Source: Saccharothrix sp. NRRL B-16314
GTDB lineage: Bacteria; Actinomycetota; Actinomycetes; Mycobacteriales; Pseudonocardiaceae
Assembly (NCBI RefSeq): GCF_000716595.1
Contig: NZ_JNXC01000020.1
Location: 66,151-130,150, forward strand
DNA: 64,000 nt
Reading direction: 5' to 3'
Position 1 is the first letter of the stretch. Each line of letters opens with the position of its first letter. Made by a program: the position numbers and the translations under genes. Positions 19,851-28,997 of the stretch are shown here, in pieces. Under the pieces are notes generated by a model. It was not told where the DNA came from, did not search any database, and saw only the letters and a list, made by a program, of their open reading frames with translations.

Positions 19851-20441
19851 GTGCCACGACCCAAGACCCACGACGACGCGCTCCGCGCCCGCCTGCTCGA
19901 GCGCGCAGGAGAATTGCTGTCCGCCGAAGGGCCAGGCGCTTTGAGCTTGCGCAGGCTCGCGGCGGATGTCAACACGTCGACAACCGCCGTCTACTCGCTG
20001 TTCGGCGGCAAGCCCGCACTGCTGAACTCCGTGTACGAAGAGGCGTTCCGCCGATTCGGTGAACGCCTCACCGCCGTGCCGCAGACCGGCGATCCGGTGG
20101 AGGACGTCGTCCAGTTGGGGTTGGCGTACCGGGAGAGCGCGCTCGCCGACCCCCAGTTCTACCTGGTGATGTTCAGCAAGGTGCCGGACTTCGAGCCTTC
20201 GGAGGAGACCGAGGAGGCCGCCGTGCAGACGTTCCAGCCGGTGGTCCGCGACGTCGGGCGCGCGGTCGAGTCCGGGGTGTTCGCGCAGGAGCCGCACGAG
20301 CGGATCGCGGTGGCGATGTGGGGCATGGTGCACGGCCTGGTGAGCCTGGAGCTCAACGGGAACCTGCCGCCGGGCGTCGAGATCGCTCCGGTCTACGAGC
20401 GCGCGCTGCGTGCGTTCGCGGACGGTTGGCGCCGGCGCTGA
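19851..20441 (+). CDS. TetR-family transcriptional regulator
   Basis: 196 residues. N-terminal TetR helix-turn-helix (GALSLRRLAADVNTSTTAVY, SLFGGKPALLNSVYEEAFRRF) and a C-terminal ligand/dimer domain of the TetR_C_13/WHG type (YRESALADPQFYLVMFSKVP). A GTG start was selected because a -10 TACGAT lies 6 nt upstream. Divergent from the RHH gene, with shared intergenic direct repeats. Its targets are unknown; the nearest candidates are itself and the convergent chitinase region. Confidence 0.9.
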   Translation: MPRPKTHDDALRARLLERAGELLSAEGPGALSLRRLAADVNTSTTAVYSLFGGKPALLNSVYEEAFRRFGERLTAVPQTGDPVEDVVQLGLAYRESALADPQFYLVMFSKVPDFEPSEETEEAAVQTFQPVVRDVGRAVESGVFAQEPHERIAVAMWGMVHGLVSLELNGNLPPGVEIAPVYERALRAFADGWRRR

Positions 20442-20523
20442 ACGTGGCGGCGCTGAACGTGAAGGTGGGGCCCGAGGAGGTGGCCGCCGCGAAACCTCCC
20501 CGGACCCCGTGGACTGCCTGGTA

Positions 20524-21825
20524 TCAGGACAGTCCGCTGGTGAGCGCCTTGATCAGCTCGCCGTCGGCGGTGTCGCCGTCGAGCGACCAGATCATCGCGC
20601 CGCCAAGGCGCCGTTCGGCCACGTAACGGCCCTTGCGCTTCATCTCGACCGGGTCGTCCCAGGTCCAGAACGTCGTGCCGTCGAACAGCCACGCGTGTCC
20701 GGCCTTGGTGTCCCGGTACACGGTGAAGTTCGGCAGCTGCGCCTTGAGGATCCGGTAGTCCTCGTACCCGGCCTCGTAGGTCGCGGGGGCGGGTCCGGTG
20801 GCGGGCTGGAACAGGCCCTGGTTCTCGTTGCGCACGCCGGTCCAGCCGCGGCTGTAGAACGGGACGCCCATGACGACCTTGTGCCTGGGCGCGCCCGACT
20901 TCAGGTAGTGGTCGATGGCCACCTGGGAGCTGAACGGCGGCGCGGTCGGGTCGGCCGCGGGCGTGCGGAGCGAGGACTGCTGGTTGGTCAGCGGGTCCCA
21001 CGCGCCGTGGAAGTCGTAGCCCTGGATCGTGCCGAAGGTCAGCAGTTCGAAGACCCTGGCGACCTCGAAGCCGCGGTCCACCTGGCGCGGGTCGGCGGGC
21101 AGGAACGCAGTGAGGTCGTAGCGCTCGCCGGTCTGCCTGGTCAGCTTGCCGAGCTGCTTGCGGTACTCGACCAGCAGCGCGGTGAAGTTCTGCTTGTCCT
21201 CGGGGCGGACGACGTTGCCCGGGGCGGCTTCCGACGAGGGCCATTCCCAGTCGAGGTCGACGCCGTCGAACACGCCGGCCGCGGCACCCGGTGCGGCGTC
21301 GGGGAAGTTGCCCTTCAGCCACATGTCGAGGCACGAGGCGACGTGGGCGGCGCGGGACTCGGGTGTGAGGGCGGCGTTGGAGAAGTACTTGGAGCCGGTC
21401 CAGCCGCCGAGCGAGATGTTGACGCGCAGGTCGGGGTGCTCGGCCTTGAGCTGCTTGAGCTGGTTGAGGTTGCCGGAGAGCGGCTGGCCCGCGACGTCCG
21501 CGGTGCCGTCGACGCTCTGCTCGGCGGTGAACGGGCGCTGGTAGTCGGCCCACGGGTCGGCGCTGACGCACTTGCCGGACTCGTCCAGGAAGCCGAAGGC
21601 GTAGTTCAGGTGGGTGAGGCGGGGCGCGGTGCCGTTGGCCACGAGGTCTTTGACCAGGAAGTTGCGGCCGTAGCCGCTCCACTGCGTGTAGTACCCGACG
21701 GTCCGCGCCTTGTGGTGGCCGCCGCCGTGCCGGTCTTGCTCGCCTTGCGCGACGGCTTGCGGGGCGAGCGACACGGTCATCGCGGCGGCCAGGAAGGCCG
21801 GAAGCACCCATCTTCGACTCGACAT
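20524..21825 (-). CDS. Secreted GH18 chitinase
   Basis: 433 residues. Sec signal peptide (MSSRRWVLPAFLAAAMTVSL, cleavage after about AVA). GH18 barrel with the catalytic DxxDxDxE motif in FDGVDLDWEW, SLGGW on strand 3, and GYDFHGAWDP and WSLDGD near the substrate floor. There is no carbohydrate-binding module, so it likely acts on chitin oligomers or accessible chitin. Two DasR-like sites lie upstream, implying induction by N-acetylglucosamine-derived signals. Convergent with tetR. Confidence 0.95.
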   Translation of the reverse strand: MSSRRWVLPAFLAAAMTVSLAPQAVAQGEQDRHGGGHHKARTVGYYTQWSGYGRNFLVKDLVANGTAPRLTHLNYAFGFLDESGKCVSADPWADYQRPFTAEQSVDGTADVAGQPLSGNLNQLKQLKAEHPDLRVNISLGGWTGSKYFSNAALTPESRAAHVASCLDMWLKGNFPDAAPGAAAGVFDGVDLDWEWPSSEAAPGNVVRPEDKQNFTALLVEYRKQLGKLTRQTGERYDLTAFLPADPRQVDRGFEVARVFELLTFGTIQGYDFHGAWDPLTNQQSSLRTPAADPTAPPFSSQVAIDHYLKSGAPRHKVVMGVPFYSRGWTGVRNENQGLFQPATGPAPATYEAGYEDYRILKAQLPNFTVYRDTKAGHAWLFDGTTFWTWDDPVEMKRKGRYVAERRLGGAMIWSLDGDTADGELIKALTSGLS

Positions 21826-21852
21826 GCTTCTCCTCCGGGCGGCGCTGCCTCT

Positions 21853-21890
21853 GTGGTCCAGACCACGCTAACGACAAGGTCTAGACCACT
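21853..21890 (-). promoter_or_regulatory. Two DasR-type dre sites upstream of chitinase
   Basis: Site 1, GTGGTCCAGACCAC (21853-21866), and site 2, AAGGTCTAGACCACT (21876-21890), are direct repeats with a 23-bp period. Both contain the GGTC-YR/TA-GACC core of the Streptomyces dre element and chitinase-promoter repeats bound by the GntR-family regulator DasR. Confidence 0.75.
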
Positions 21891-21992
21891 TCTACCCCCG
21901 AACGGCCGAATCCGTTGATACGAATATTCCTCGCGTTGCTTGCAAACTTTTGCATGTGCGGGGTGAGGGGTGATCGCGCTAGCTTCGGTGCC

Positions 21993-22006
21993 ATTCAAGT
22001 TTGAAT
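21993..22006 (+). promoter_or_regulatory. Palindrome ATTCAA-GT-TTGAAT, probable operator
   Basis: Perfect 6-bp arms with a 2-bp centre, 21 nt before the NmrA-like gene start, and AT-rich against a GC-rich background. Suits a MarR- or HxlR-type repressor; no such regulator is adjacent. Confidence 0.45.
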
Positions 22007-22026
22007 ACGTTGATGAGGGGGAGCTT

Positions 22027-22866
22027 GTGACGATCCTGGTGACCGGGGCGACCGGAACGGTCGGCGGCGCGGTCGTGCGGCAACTGGCGGCGGCGGGCGT
22101 GCCGGTGAAGGCGTTGACGCGGAACCCGGCGCGGGCCGTGCTGCCTGCCGGCGTGGAGGTGGTGGGAGGTGATCTGACGCGGCCGGGTGAGCTGCCGTTG
22201 GCGGGCGTGACGGCGGTGTTCCTGCTCGCGGCGATCGAGTCGGAGGACGCGGTGGCGCACGCGGAGGCGTTCCTGGGCAGTGCGCCGGACCTGCGGCGGG
22301 TGGTGTTCCTGTCGAGCAGTGCGGTGACCGTGAAGCGGCCGGGGAGCTACGAGCTGCACCACGACGTGGAGCGGGTGATCGAGGAGTCCGGGGTGGAGTG
22401 GACCCACGTGCGGCCGGGTGAGTTCATGGCCAACAAGCTGATCTGGGCGCGGACGATCAAGGCGGAGAACGTGGTGCGGGCGCCGTTCCCGGAATCGGTG
22501 GGCGCGCCGGTGCACGAGGACGACGTGGCCGAGGTGGCGGTGCGCGCGTTGCTGCGCGACGGGCACGCCGGCAAGGCGTACACGTTGAGCGGTCCCGAGG
22601 CCTTGACGCACGTCGAACAGGTCGCGGCCATCGGCCGGGGGTTGGGCCGGCCCATCACGTTCGAACGCCTGACCTACGGCCAGGCACGCGCCACCCTCAT
22701 CCGTGACGAAGGGCTGCCGTACGACGTGGCCGAGTACTTGCTCGGGTACATGGCGCAGCACAACGAGGAACCGGCCTCCGTCACCCCGGACTTCACCGCC
22801 GTGACCGGCCACCCGGGCCGCACCCTCGCCACGTGGGCCGCCGACCACACCGCCGACCTCACCTAA
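22027..22866 (+). CDS. NAD(P)-binding NmrA-like/SDR-type oxidoreductase
   Basis: 279 residues, atypical short-chain dehydrogenase of the NmrA/YtfG type. The NAD(P)-binding loop is VTGATGTVGGAV at residues 5-16; the classical YxxxK catalytic pair is replaced by a looser arrangement (SSSAVTVKRPGSYELHH). Family members reduce quinones or act as redox sensors. GTG 22027 has GGGGGAG 3-4 nt upstream; an ATG or GTG further up would lack it. A palindromic operator lies just upstream, and the array at 22870-23056 follows it. Confidence 0.88.
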   Translation: MTILVTGATGTVGGAVVRQLAAAGVPVKALTRNPARAVLPAGVEVVGGDLTRPGELPLAGVTAVFLLAAIESEDAVAHAEAFLGSAPDLRRVVFLSSSAVTVKRPGSYELHHDVERVIEESGVEWTHVRPGEFMANKLIWARTIKAENVVRAPFPESVGAPVHEDDVAEVAVRALLRDGHAGKAYTLSGPEALTHVEQVAAIGRGLGRPITFERLTYGQARATLIRDEGLPYDVAEYLLGYMAQHNEEPASVTPDFTAVTGHPGRTLATWAADHTADLT

Positions 22867-22869
22867 CCG

Positions 22870-23056
22870 CGTGAGTCCTACGTTCAGAACACGAGAGTCG
22901 TACCTTCAGAACAACCGTGTCCTACGTTCAGGACACCCGAGTTCAACGCTCAGAACAAACGATCTTGTACTGAACGTTGAACTCGGGGGACGCGAACGTA
23001 GGACTCACGGGTCCTGAACGTAGGACTCACGGGGTCTGAACGTAGGACTCACGGGG
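22870..23056. repeat. Symmetric intergenic repeat array (GAGTCCTACGTTCAG family)
   Basis: About four forward copies of a 17-22 nt unit (GTGAGTCCTACGTTCAGAAC, GAGTCGTACCTTCAGAACA, GTGTCCTACGTTCAGGACAC, CGAGTTCAACGCTCAGAACA) face four inverted copies (ending TGAACGTAGGACTCACGG) around a centre near 22957. The innermost arms pair exactly (CGAGTTCAACG/CGTTGAACTCG), and one unit is itself an inverted repeat (GTGTCCT/AGGACAC). Lies between convergent genes, so it can act as a bidirectional terminator. Confidence 0.8.
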
Positions 23057-23061
23057 TGGGG

Positions 23062-23688
23062 TTAGTGGACGGCGCCGTATTGGCGGTCGCCGGCGTCGCC
23101 CAGGCCGGGGACGATGAAGCCCGAGTCGTTCAGGCGTTCGTCGATGCTGGCGGTGAGCAGGCGGACGGGCAGGCCGGAGTCCTCCAGGTACTTGATGCCC
23201 TCGGGCGCGGCCAGGGCGCAGATCGCCGTCACGTCGGTCGCGCCGCGATCGGTGAGCAGGCGGATCGTGTACGCCATGGAACCGCCGGTGGCGAGCATCG
23301 GGTCCAGCACGAACACCGGACGGCCGGCCAGCGACTCGGGCAGCGACTCCATGTACGGCGTCGGCTGGAGGGTTTCCTCGTCCCGCGCCAACCCGACGAA
23401 CCCCATCTGCGCGTCGGGGATCAGCTTGTGCGCCTGGTCCGCCATGCCGAGACCGGCGCGCAGCACGGGCACCAGCAGCGGCGGGTTGGCCAAGCGGTAG
23501 CCGGTGGTCCGGGCGACGGGCGTGTGCACCCGCTCCTCGGCCACCGGCAGGTCGCGCGTGGCCTCGTACACGAGCATCACGGTGAGCTCGTGCAACGCGG
23601 CGCGGAACGCCGCGTTGTCCGTGCGGGCGTCGCGCATGGTGGTCAGCCGCGCCCTGGCAAGTGGGTGATCGACAACGAGGACGTCCAT
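23062..23688 (-). CDS. upp: Uracil phosphoribosyltransferase
   Basis: Converts uracil plus PRPP to UMP in pyrimidine salvage. 208 residues, standard length; PRPP-binding loop [23 protein letters not shown] near residue 75, uracil-site segment near the C-terminus ([15 protein letters not shown]). ATG start with -10 TACTGT 6 nt upstream and no Shine-Dalgarno: leaderless. Only 29 bp separate it from the divergent giant NACHT gene. Position and strand match Rv3309c. Confidence 0.97.
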   Translation of the reverse strand: MDVLVVDHPLARARLTTMRDARTDNAAFRAALHELTVMLVYEATRDLPVAEERVHTPVARTTGYRLANPPLLVPVLRAGLGMADQAHKLIPDAQMGFVGLARDEETLQPTPYMESLPESLAGRPVFVLDPMLATGGSMAYTIRLLTDRGATDVTAICALAAPEGIKYLEDSGLPVRLLTASIDERLNDSGFIVPGLGDAGDRQYGAVH

Positions 23689-23694
23689 GGTCGA

Positions 23695-23700
23695 ACAGTA
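23695..23700 (-). promoter_or_regulatory. -10 element of leaderless upp promoter
   Basis: TACTGT on the minus strand, 6 nt before the upp ATG. It lies inside the 29-bp gap shared with the divergent NACHT gene, so the two promoters must overlap. Confidence 0.5.
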
Positions 23701-23717
23701 TGTGGTACGTGTAGCCG

Positions 23718-26700
23718 ATGCCCGACGGCTCGTTACCCACCTCCGTCGTCCGCCTCCTCGACGCCCGTGGTGGGACGGTCGGCGCGGGAGTCGTGCTCGG
23801 CGGCCACGTCGTCACCTGCGCCCACGTGGTCAACCTGGCGCTGGGGCGGGACGAACGGTCGCCCGAGCAGCCATCCGGGACGATCACGGTCGACTTCCCG
23901 GCTTTGGACGGCGCCCAGGACGGCACGACGGTCACTGCGCGGGTTCACACGTGGGCTCCCCCGCCGCCGGAAGAAGGTCGGCCCGGTGACGACGTGGCCG
24001 TCCTGGAGCTGGACCTGCCCGCCGAGGTCACACCCGCGCGGTTGATCTCCACCCCGCTCCGCAACGGCAGTCCGGTCGACGTGCTCGGCTACCCGGCCGG
24101 CCGCCCGGACGGCGCGTGGGTGCGGGCGGTCGTGCGCGGTCAGGTCGGCGGACGGCTGTTGCAGCTGGACAGCGACTCGGCGCTGACCGTGCAACGCGGC
24201 TACAGCGGCAGCCCCGTGTGGGACCCGGCGACCGGCCGGGTGGTCGGCATCATCGCCACGGCCGGGGCCCGCGACAGCTACGCCATCACGGCCGAGCAGC
24301 TGGCCGAAGCCCTTCCGGGGTCGCCGAACAGCCTCACCGTGCTGCACCTCGCCGGCACGAGGTTCGGGTCGGGCCTCGACGTGTGGTCACCGCGCGAGTT
24401 CGCCGAGCTGCGGCCCGATCTGATCGTGTTCACCGGCGACCTGACCGAGCACGGCCTGCCCGACGAGTTCGCGGCCGGTTTCGGGTTGCTGGCCGAGGTG
24501 GCGGACGCGGTTCGGCTGCCACGCGAACGGGTGGTCGTCGTGCCGGGAGTGCGGGACGTGAACCGGCGGGCGTGCCAGGCGTACTTCGCGCAGGAGGAGG
24601 CGTGGGGCCGTGTGCCGACCGCGCCGTACTGGGCGAAGTGGGGGCCGTTCGCGGCGGCGTTCGACGAGTTCCACGGCGGCAGGTTCAGCTTCACGCCGGA
24701 CGAGCCGTGGACGCTGTTCGACTACCCGGACCTGGAACTCGTGGTCGCCGGGTTGAACACCACCGTGCCCGTGACGCACGAGGTTGACGTCCTCGGCTTG
24801 GGCGAACCGCAGGTCGAGCGGTTCCGGGAGCTGCTGCGCCACCCGAAGCGCACGCACTGGCGGCGGCTGGGCGCGGTCCAAGGGCCGATCGGAGGGCCGG
24901 GCCAGGGAACGGTGGAAGGGTCGGGCGAGGCAACGGTCGGAGGGTCGGACAAGGGGCCGGGCGAAGGGCCGGGCCAGGGAACGGTCGGAGGGCAGGGGTC
25001 GGGCAACGGGCAGGGCCAGGGGCAGGGGCACGTCGAGTCGAGTGTCGGGCTGCCGCCCGTCGACCTGCTGCTGGCCGGTTCACGGCACGAGAGCGGCAGC
25101 TGGAAGCTCGTCGCGCTGCCGTCCCGCCGCCGTCGGGTGGTCATCTCGACCGAACGGCTGACCGGCGGTTCGGACACCTTCTTCGACCGGGTGCTGGAGG
25201 CCACCAAGGTGGCGCACCCGACCGCGACCGTCACACCCCGTCCCGAGGACCACTACCTCCGGGTGTCGAAGCAACGCCCGGTCGGCGGCTTCGAGCAGTG
25301 GCCGGTCGGGGTGGCCGCCGAACCCGGCGTCGCGGAGGTGACCCGGTTCGTGGAGGAGGTGCACAAGCCGTTCGCCGCCGCGGACCCGTCGGTGCCGTCC
25401 GAGCTGGTCTACAGCGGCCCGCCGGCGCCTCCGGACCTCGTGCTGGCGGCGCAACGGCAGGGTGTGCGGCTGCGCAGCTTCGTGGAGTACGGCGGCTTGC
25501 TGGACCTCCGGCCGCTGGCGGACCGGCAGGCCCGACGGCTGGCCGCAGACCAGGTGTACCCGGCCGACCTGTACGTCCAGCAGCGGTTCGGCGTGGTGGG
25601 GTCGCCGGACGGTGGCGACGACGTCCTCTTCCGGACGCTCACCTGGTTGCGCGAGGAAGTCGCCCGGTTCGTGGTGGTGCTGGGCGACTTCGGGCGCGGC
25701 AAGTCGTTCCTGCTGCGGCAGTTGACGCGGGCGCTGCCCGACGAGCACCCCGGTCTGCTGCCGGTGCTGGTGGAGCTGCGCAGCCTGGAGAAGGCGCCGA
25801 CGCTGGACGAGCTGCTGGCCCAGCACCTGGTCCACGAGCACGTCCAGGCCGTCGACGTGGCCAAGCTGCGGTACATGATCAGCAGCGGGCGGCTGGCGTT
25901 GTTGTTCGACGGGTTCGACGAGCTGGAGCTGCGCGTCGGGTACGACAACGCGGCCGACTACCTGACCACGTTGCTCCAGGCCGTCACCGATCGGGCGAAG
26001 GTCGTGCTGACCAGCCGGACCCAGCACTTCCAGTCCACCAACCAGGTGCTGAACGCGTTGGGGCAGAAGGTGTCGGCGTTGGCCGCCAGCCGGGTGGTGG
26101 TGCTGGAGGACTTCACCGACGACCAGATCCTCGACTTCCTGACCAGGCACTACGGCGGCGACGAGAAACGGGCGGCGGCGCGGTTCCGGTTGTTGGGTGC
26201 GATCCACGACCTGCTCGGGCTGTCGCGGAACCCCCGGATGCTGTCGTTCATCGCCGGCCTGGACGACGAGCGGTTGCGCGAGGTGCAGGAGGAGCACGGG
26301 CAGATCAGCGCGGCCGAGCTGTACCGGGAGCTGGTCGACTTCTGGCTGGTGCAGGAGGTGAACCGGCAGCGGCACCGGTTCGGGACGCCCTCGTTCGACG
26401 GCGCCGAGCGGCTGGCGGCGTGCACGGCGTTGGCGTTGCGGCTGTGGGAGACGACGGCGACGACCATCCAGACGTCGGACCTCGCGCACACCGTGGTGCG
26501 GACGTTGACCCGGTTGACGGAGCGCGGCTACTCGATCGACCAGGCCACGCACGCCGTGGGCTCCGGGTCGTTGCTGGTGCGGACGGAGACGGGCGGGTTC
26601 GCGTTCGTCCACCAGTCGGTGATGGAGTGGCTGGTCGCCAAGGTCGCCGCCGACGAGCTGCCCGAGACGGAGATCGTCAACCGGAAGATGTCCCGGCTCA

Positions 26701-28997
26701 TGGTCGACTTCCTGTGCGACCTCGCCGGGCACAAAGTGGCTCTGAAGTGGGCGAAGGGCGTCCTGACGGACTCCGACGCGTCGGAGGCGGCCAAGCAGAA
26801 CGCGACCGAGGTGGCGCGGCGGCTGGAGGCGCGGGTCCACCTGAACCTGGTCGGCGCCGACCTGCGCGCGTACGACTTCAGCGGGTTGGACGTGCGGGGA
26901 GCGGACCTGAGCGGGGCCGACCTCTCGGGGCAGCGGCTGTACGACAAGGACTTCGCGGAGACCGACCTGACCGGCGCGAACCTGACCGACGTGCGGGTGA
27001 TCGGTGGCGACCTCACCGGGGCCGTGCTGGCCGGCAGCCGGTGGGACCGCGCGGCCCTGCTGGGCGTGGCCGGTCCGATGCCCGCCGAGGCCGCGGTGAT
27101 CGGCCGGGACGTGGCCGGGCCGATGCTCGCGCCGTTGGGCGACGACGTGGTGGCGGTCGCGTTCTCGCCGGACGGCGCACTGGTGGCGATGGCCCGTCAG
27201 CACGTCGTGGAGCTGCGGCACGTGGCAGCGAACCGGCCCCTGAGGGTCTGGCGGACGATCGCGCACCCGATCAAGGACATCGCCTTCGCGCAGGACGGCC
27301 GGCGGATCGCCACGCTGGAGGAAGACGGCGCCGTGACCGTGTGGGACGCGCGAACCGGTGATCTGGTCATCGGTCTGCCGCACCACGTCACCGGGCGGAT
27401 CTGGTTCGTCGGGCCCGGAGATCAGCTGGCCGGACGGGACGCCGACGGGCTGGTCCGGTTCTGGAACGCCGAAACCGGTGCGGTCGTGGCGGCGCTGCCG
27501 GGAGCGCACCAGGAGGTGGTGGTGTCGTCGGACGGGAGCACGGTGGCGACCACGTCGGGCTACGAGGTCGAGGTCCGGCGCACGAGCGACCGCCAGTCGA
27601 TCTGGAGGTCCGAGGTGGACCACAGTGTCCGCGTGGCCCTCTCGCCCGCCGGAACGACCTTCGCCTTCCACGGCGCGAGCCGGGTGATGCTCGTGAACCT
27701 GGGCTCCGCCCGTCAGTTCAGCATCGCGACCGGCTTGGGCTGGATCGACCGGACGCACTTCCTCGACGAGTCCCGGATGATCCTCACGGACGGCTTGCAC
27801 CACGAGATCGTCGACACCCAAGCTGGAAAGGTCGGGAACTTCGATCTGACTTCGCGCTCGCGCGGCATCGCGTCATCGCCGGACGGCAAGCACTTCGCAG
27901 GAATCGCGCAGGACGGGTCCGCGATTCTCCACAACGCGACCGGCAAAGCCCTTCAGCGCCTGTCGTCCGACGGGTGGGTCGCTGTCGGATCGGCGTCGTA
28001 CTCACCCGACGGCCGATCGTTGCTCACCACGTGCGATGACGGCGCGGTTCGCATCTGGGACCTCACGACGGGGTCGGTGAGCACCGAGTTCAACCACCGG
28101 TCAGGACGTGGGCGGCTCGCCGCGTTCTCACCGGTCGACCGGACGTTCGCGTATGCGACCAAGACGGGCTTCAGGATCACCGGCCGCGAGGCCACCACCA
28201 GGTGCGAGACCGACGAGGTCCACTCGCTCGCCATGTCTCCGGACGGCACGCAGGTCCTCACCGCATCCGGCGGCAACGTCGTGCGGCTCTGGCACACCAG
28301 GACCGGTTCCCGCCTCAGCGAGCACAGCACCAGGAAGTCGCCGACCAACGCCGTCGCGCTCTCCCCCGCGAGCACCGCGTTCGCCGCCGCGCACGGCGAC
28401 GGCACGGTCTCGGTGCACGACATGACGCGGACTGTCGTTCTCGAAGGGCACACCGCGCAGGTGTCGAGCGTGGTGTTCTCCCCCGCCGGGAGCCGCATCG
28501 CCAGCGCGTCGCTCGACGGCACCGCGCGGCTCTGGAACCTCCACGGACAGCTGGTGAAGACGCTGGAAGGGCATGGGCAACCCGTCTTCGACGTGGTGTT
28601 CTCCCCTGACGGTGGCCGGGTCGTCACGGCGTCGTCGGACGGGACGGCGGGGATCTGGAGCACGAGCGGCGAGCGCTTGTTGACGTTGATCGGGCACACG
28701 GCCGGCGTGCGCAGCGTGGCCTGTTCGCCGGACGGGACGCGGATCGCGACCACCTCCGACGACGGCACGGCGCGGATCTGGGACGCCGACACCGGGGCTG
28801 AGCTGGCGATCCTGGTGCACGCCGAGGAGCCGGCGGTGCTGCTGCCGGACGGGTCGTACAAGGGCGATCCCGGTGACCGGATGTGGTGGGCGGTGAAGCA
28901 GGTGCGGTTCGCGGTCGGCGAGCTGGACCCGTATTACCCGGAGATCCGCCGGTTGGGGCGTGACGCGGCGCTTCCCGGGGTAGTCAGCGGGGCATGA
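23718..28997 (+). CDS. Giant STAND protein: trypsin-like protease, phosphoesterase-like, NACHT, pentapeptide and WD40 domains
   Basis: 1759 residues, no signal peptide. (1) Trypsin-like protease 1-195: His36 (CAHVV), Asp92 (DDVAVLEL), Ser165 (GYSGSPVW), all present. (2) Calcineurin-like phosphoesterase-shaped region 205-510: GDLTE (240-244) kept, but the first metal motif is LAGTRFG (209-217 region) instead of D-x-H, and GNHD reads GVRD (277-280); a Gly/Gln/Glu-rich repeat linker interrupts it at about 391-440. (3) NACHT NTPase: Walker A GDFGRGKS 656-663, Walker B FDGFDE 730-735, SRTQHF sensor. (4) Pentapeptide repeats about 1045-1105. (5) WD40 repeats about 1135-1725. Tripartite sensor-switch-effector layout as in bacterial NLR-like defence proteins. 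Stop overlaps the next start by 4 nt. Confidence 0.92.
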   Translation: MPDGSLPTSVVRLLDARGGTVGAGVVLGGHVVTCAHVVNLALGRDERSPEQPSGTITVDFPALDGAQDGTTVTARVHTWAPPPPEEGRPGDDVAVLELDLPAEVTPARLISTPLRNGSPVDVLGYPAGRPDGAWVRAVVRGQVGGRLLQLDSDSALTVQRGYSGSPVWDPATGRVVGIIATAGARDSYAITAEQLAEALPGSPNSLTVLHLAGTRFGSGLDVWSPREFAELRPDLIVFTGDLTEHGLPDEFAAGFGLLAEVADAVRLPRERVVVVPGVRDVNRRACQAYFAQEEAWGRVPTAPYWAKWGPFAAAFDEFHGGRFSFTPDEPWTLFDYPDLELVVAGLNTTVPVTHEVDVLGLGEPQVERFRELLRHPKRTHWRRLGAVQGPIGGPGQGTVEGSGEATVGGSDKGPGEGPGQGTVGGQGSGNGQGQGQGHVESSVGLPPVDLLLAGSRHESGSWKLVALPSRRRRVVISTERLTGGSDTFFDRVLEATKVAHPTATVTPRPEDHYLRVSKQRPVGGFEQWPVGVAAEPGVAEVTRFVEEVHKPFAAADPSVPSELVYSGPPAPPDLVLAAQRQGVRLRSFVEYGGLLDLRPLADRQARRLAADQVYPADLYVQQRFGVVGSPDGGDDVLFRTLTWLREEVARFVVVLGDFGRGKSFLLRQLTRALPDEHPGLLPVLVELRSLEKAPTLDELLAQHLVHEHVQAVDVAKLRYMISSGRLALLFDGFDELELRVGYDNAADYLTTLLQAVTDRAKVVLTSRTQHFQSTNQVLNALGQKVSALAASRVVVLEDFTDDQILDFLTRHYGGDEKRAAARFRLLGAIHDLLGLSRNPRMLSFIAGLDDERLREVQEEHGQISAAELYRELVDFWLVQEVNRQRHRFGTPSFDGAERLAACTALALRLWETTATTIQTSDLAHTVVRTLTRLTERGYSIDQATHAVGSGSLLVRTETGGFAFVHQSVMEWLVAKVAADELPETEIVNRKMSRLMVDFLCDLAGHKVALKWAKGVLTDSDASEAAKQNATEVARRLEARVHLNLVGADLRAYDFSGLDVRGADLSGADLSGQRLYDKDFAETDLTGANLTDVRVIGGDLTGAVLAGSRWDRAALLGVAGPMPAEAAVIGRDVAGPMLAPLGDDVVAVAFSPDGALVAMARQHVVELRHVAANRPLRVWRTIAHPIKDIAFAQDGRRIATLEEDGAVTVWDARTGDLVIGLPHHVTGRIWFVGPGDQLAGRDADGLVRFWNAETGAVVAALPGAHQEVVVSSDGSTVATTSGYEVEVRRTSDRQSIWRSEVDHSVRVALSPAGTTFAFHGASRVMLVNLGSARQFSIATGLGWIDRTHFLDESRMILTDGLHHEIVDTQAGKVGNFDLTSRSRGIASSPDGKHFAGIAQDGSAILHNATGKALQRLSSDGWVAVGSASYSPDGRSLLTTCDDGAVRIWDLTTGSVSTEFNHRSGRGRLAAFSPVDRTFAYATKTGFRITGREATTRCETDEVHSLAMSPDGTQVLTASGGNVVRLWHTRTGSRLSEHSTRKSPTNAVALSPASTAFAAAHGDGTVSVHDMTRTVVLEGHTAQVSSVVFSPAGSRIASASLDGTARLWNLHGQLVKTLEGHGQPVFDVVFSPDGGRVVTASSDGTAGIWSTSGERLLTLIGHTAGVRSVACSPDGTRIATTSDDGTARIWDADTGAELAILVHAEEPAVLLPDGSYKGDPGDRMWWAVKQVRFAVGELDPYYPEIRRLGRDAALPGVVSGA

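Noticed and set aside
22870..23056. Intergenic repeats as a CRISPR array
   Set aside because: Units are inverted around a centre, spacers are short and vary little, and no cas gene is present.
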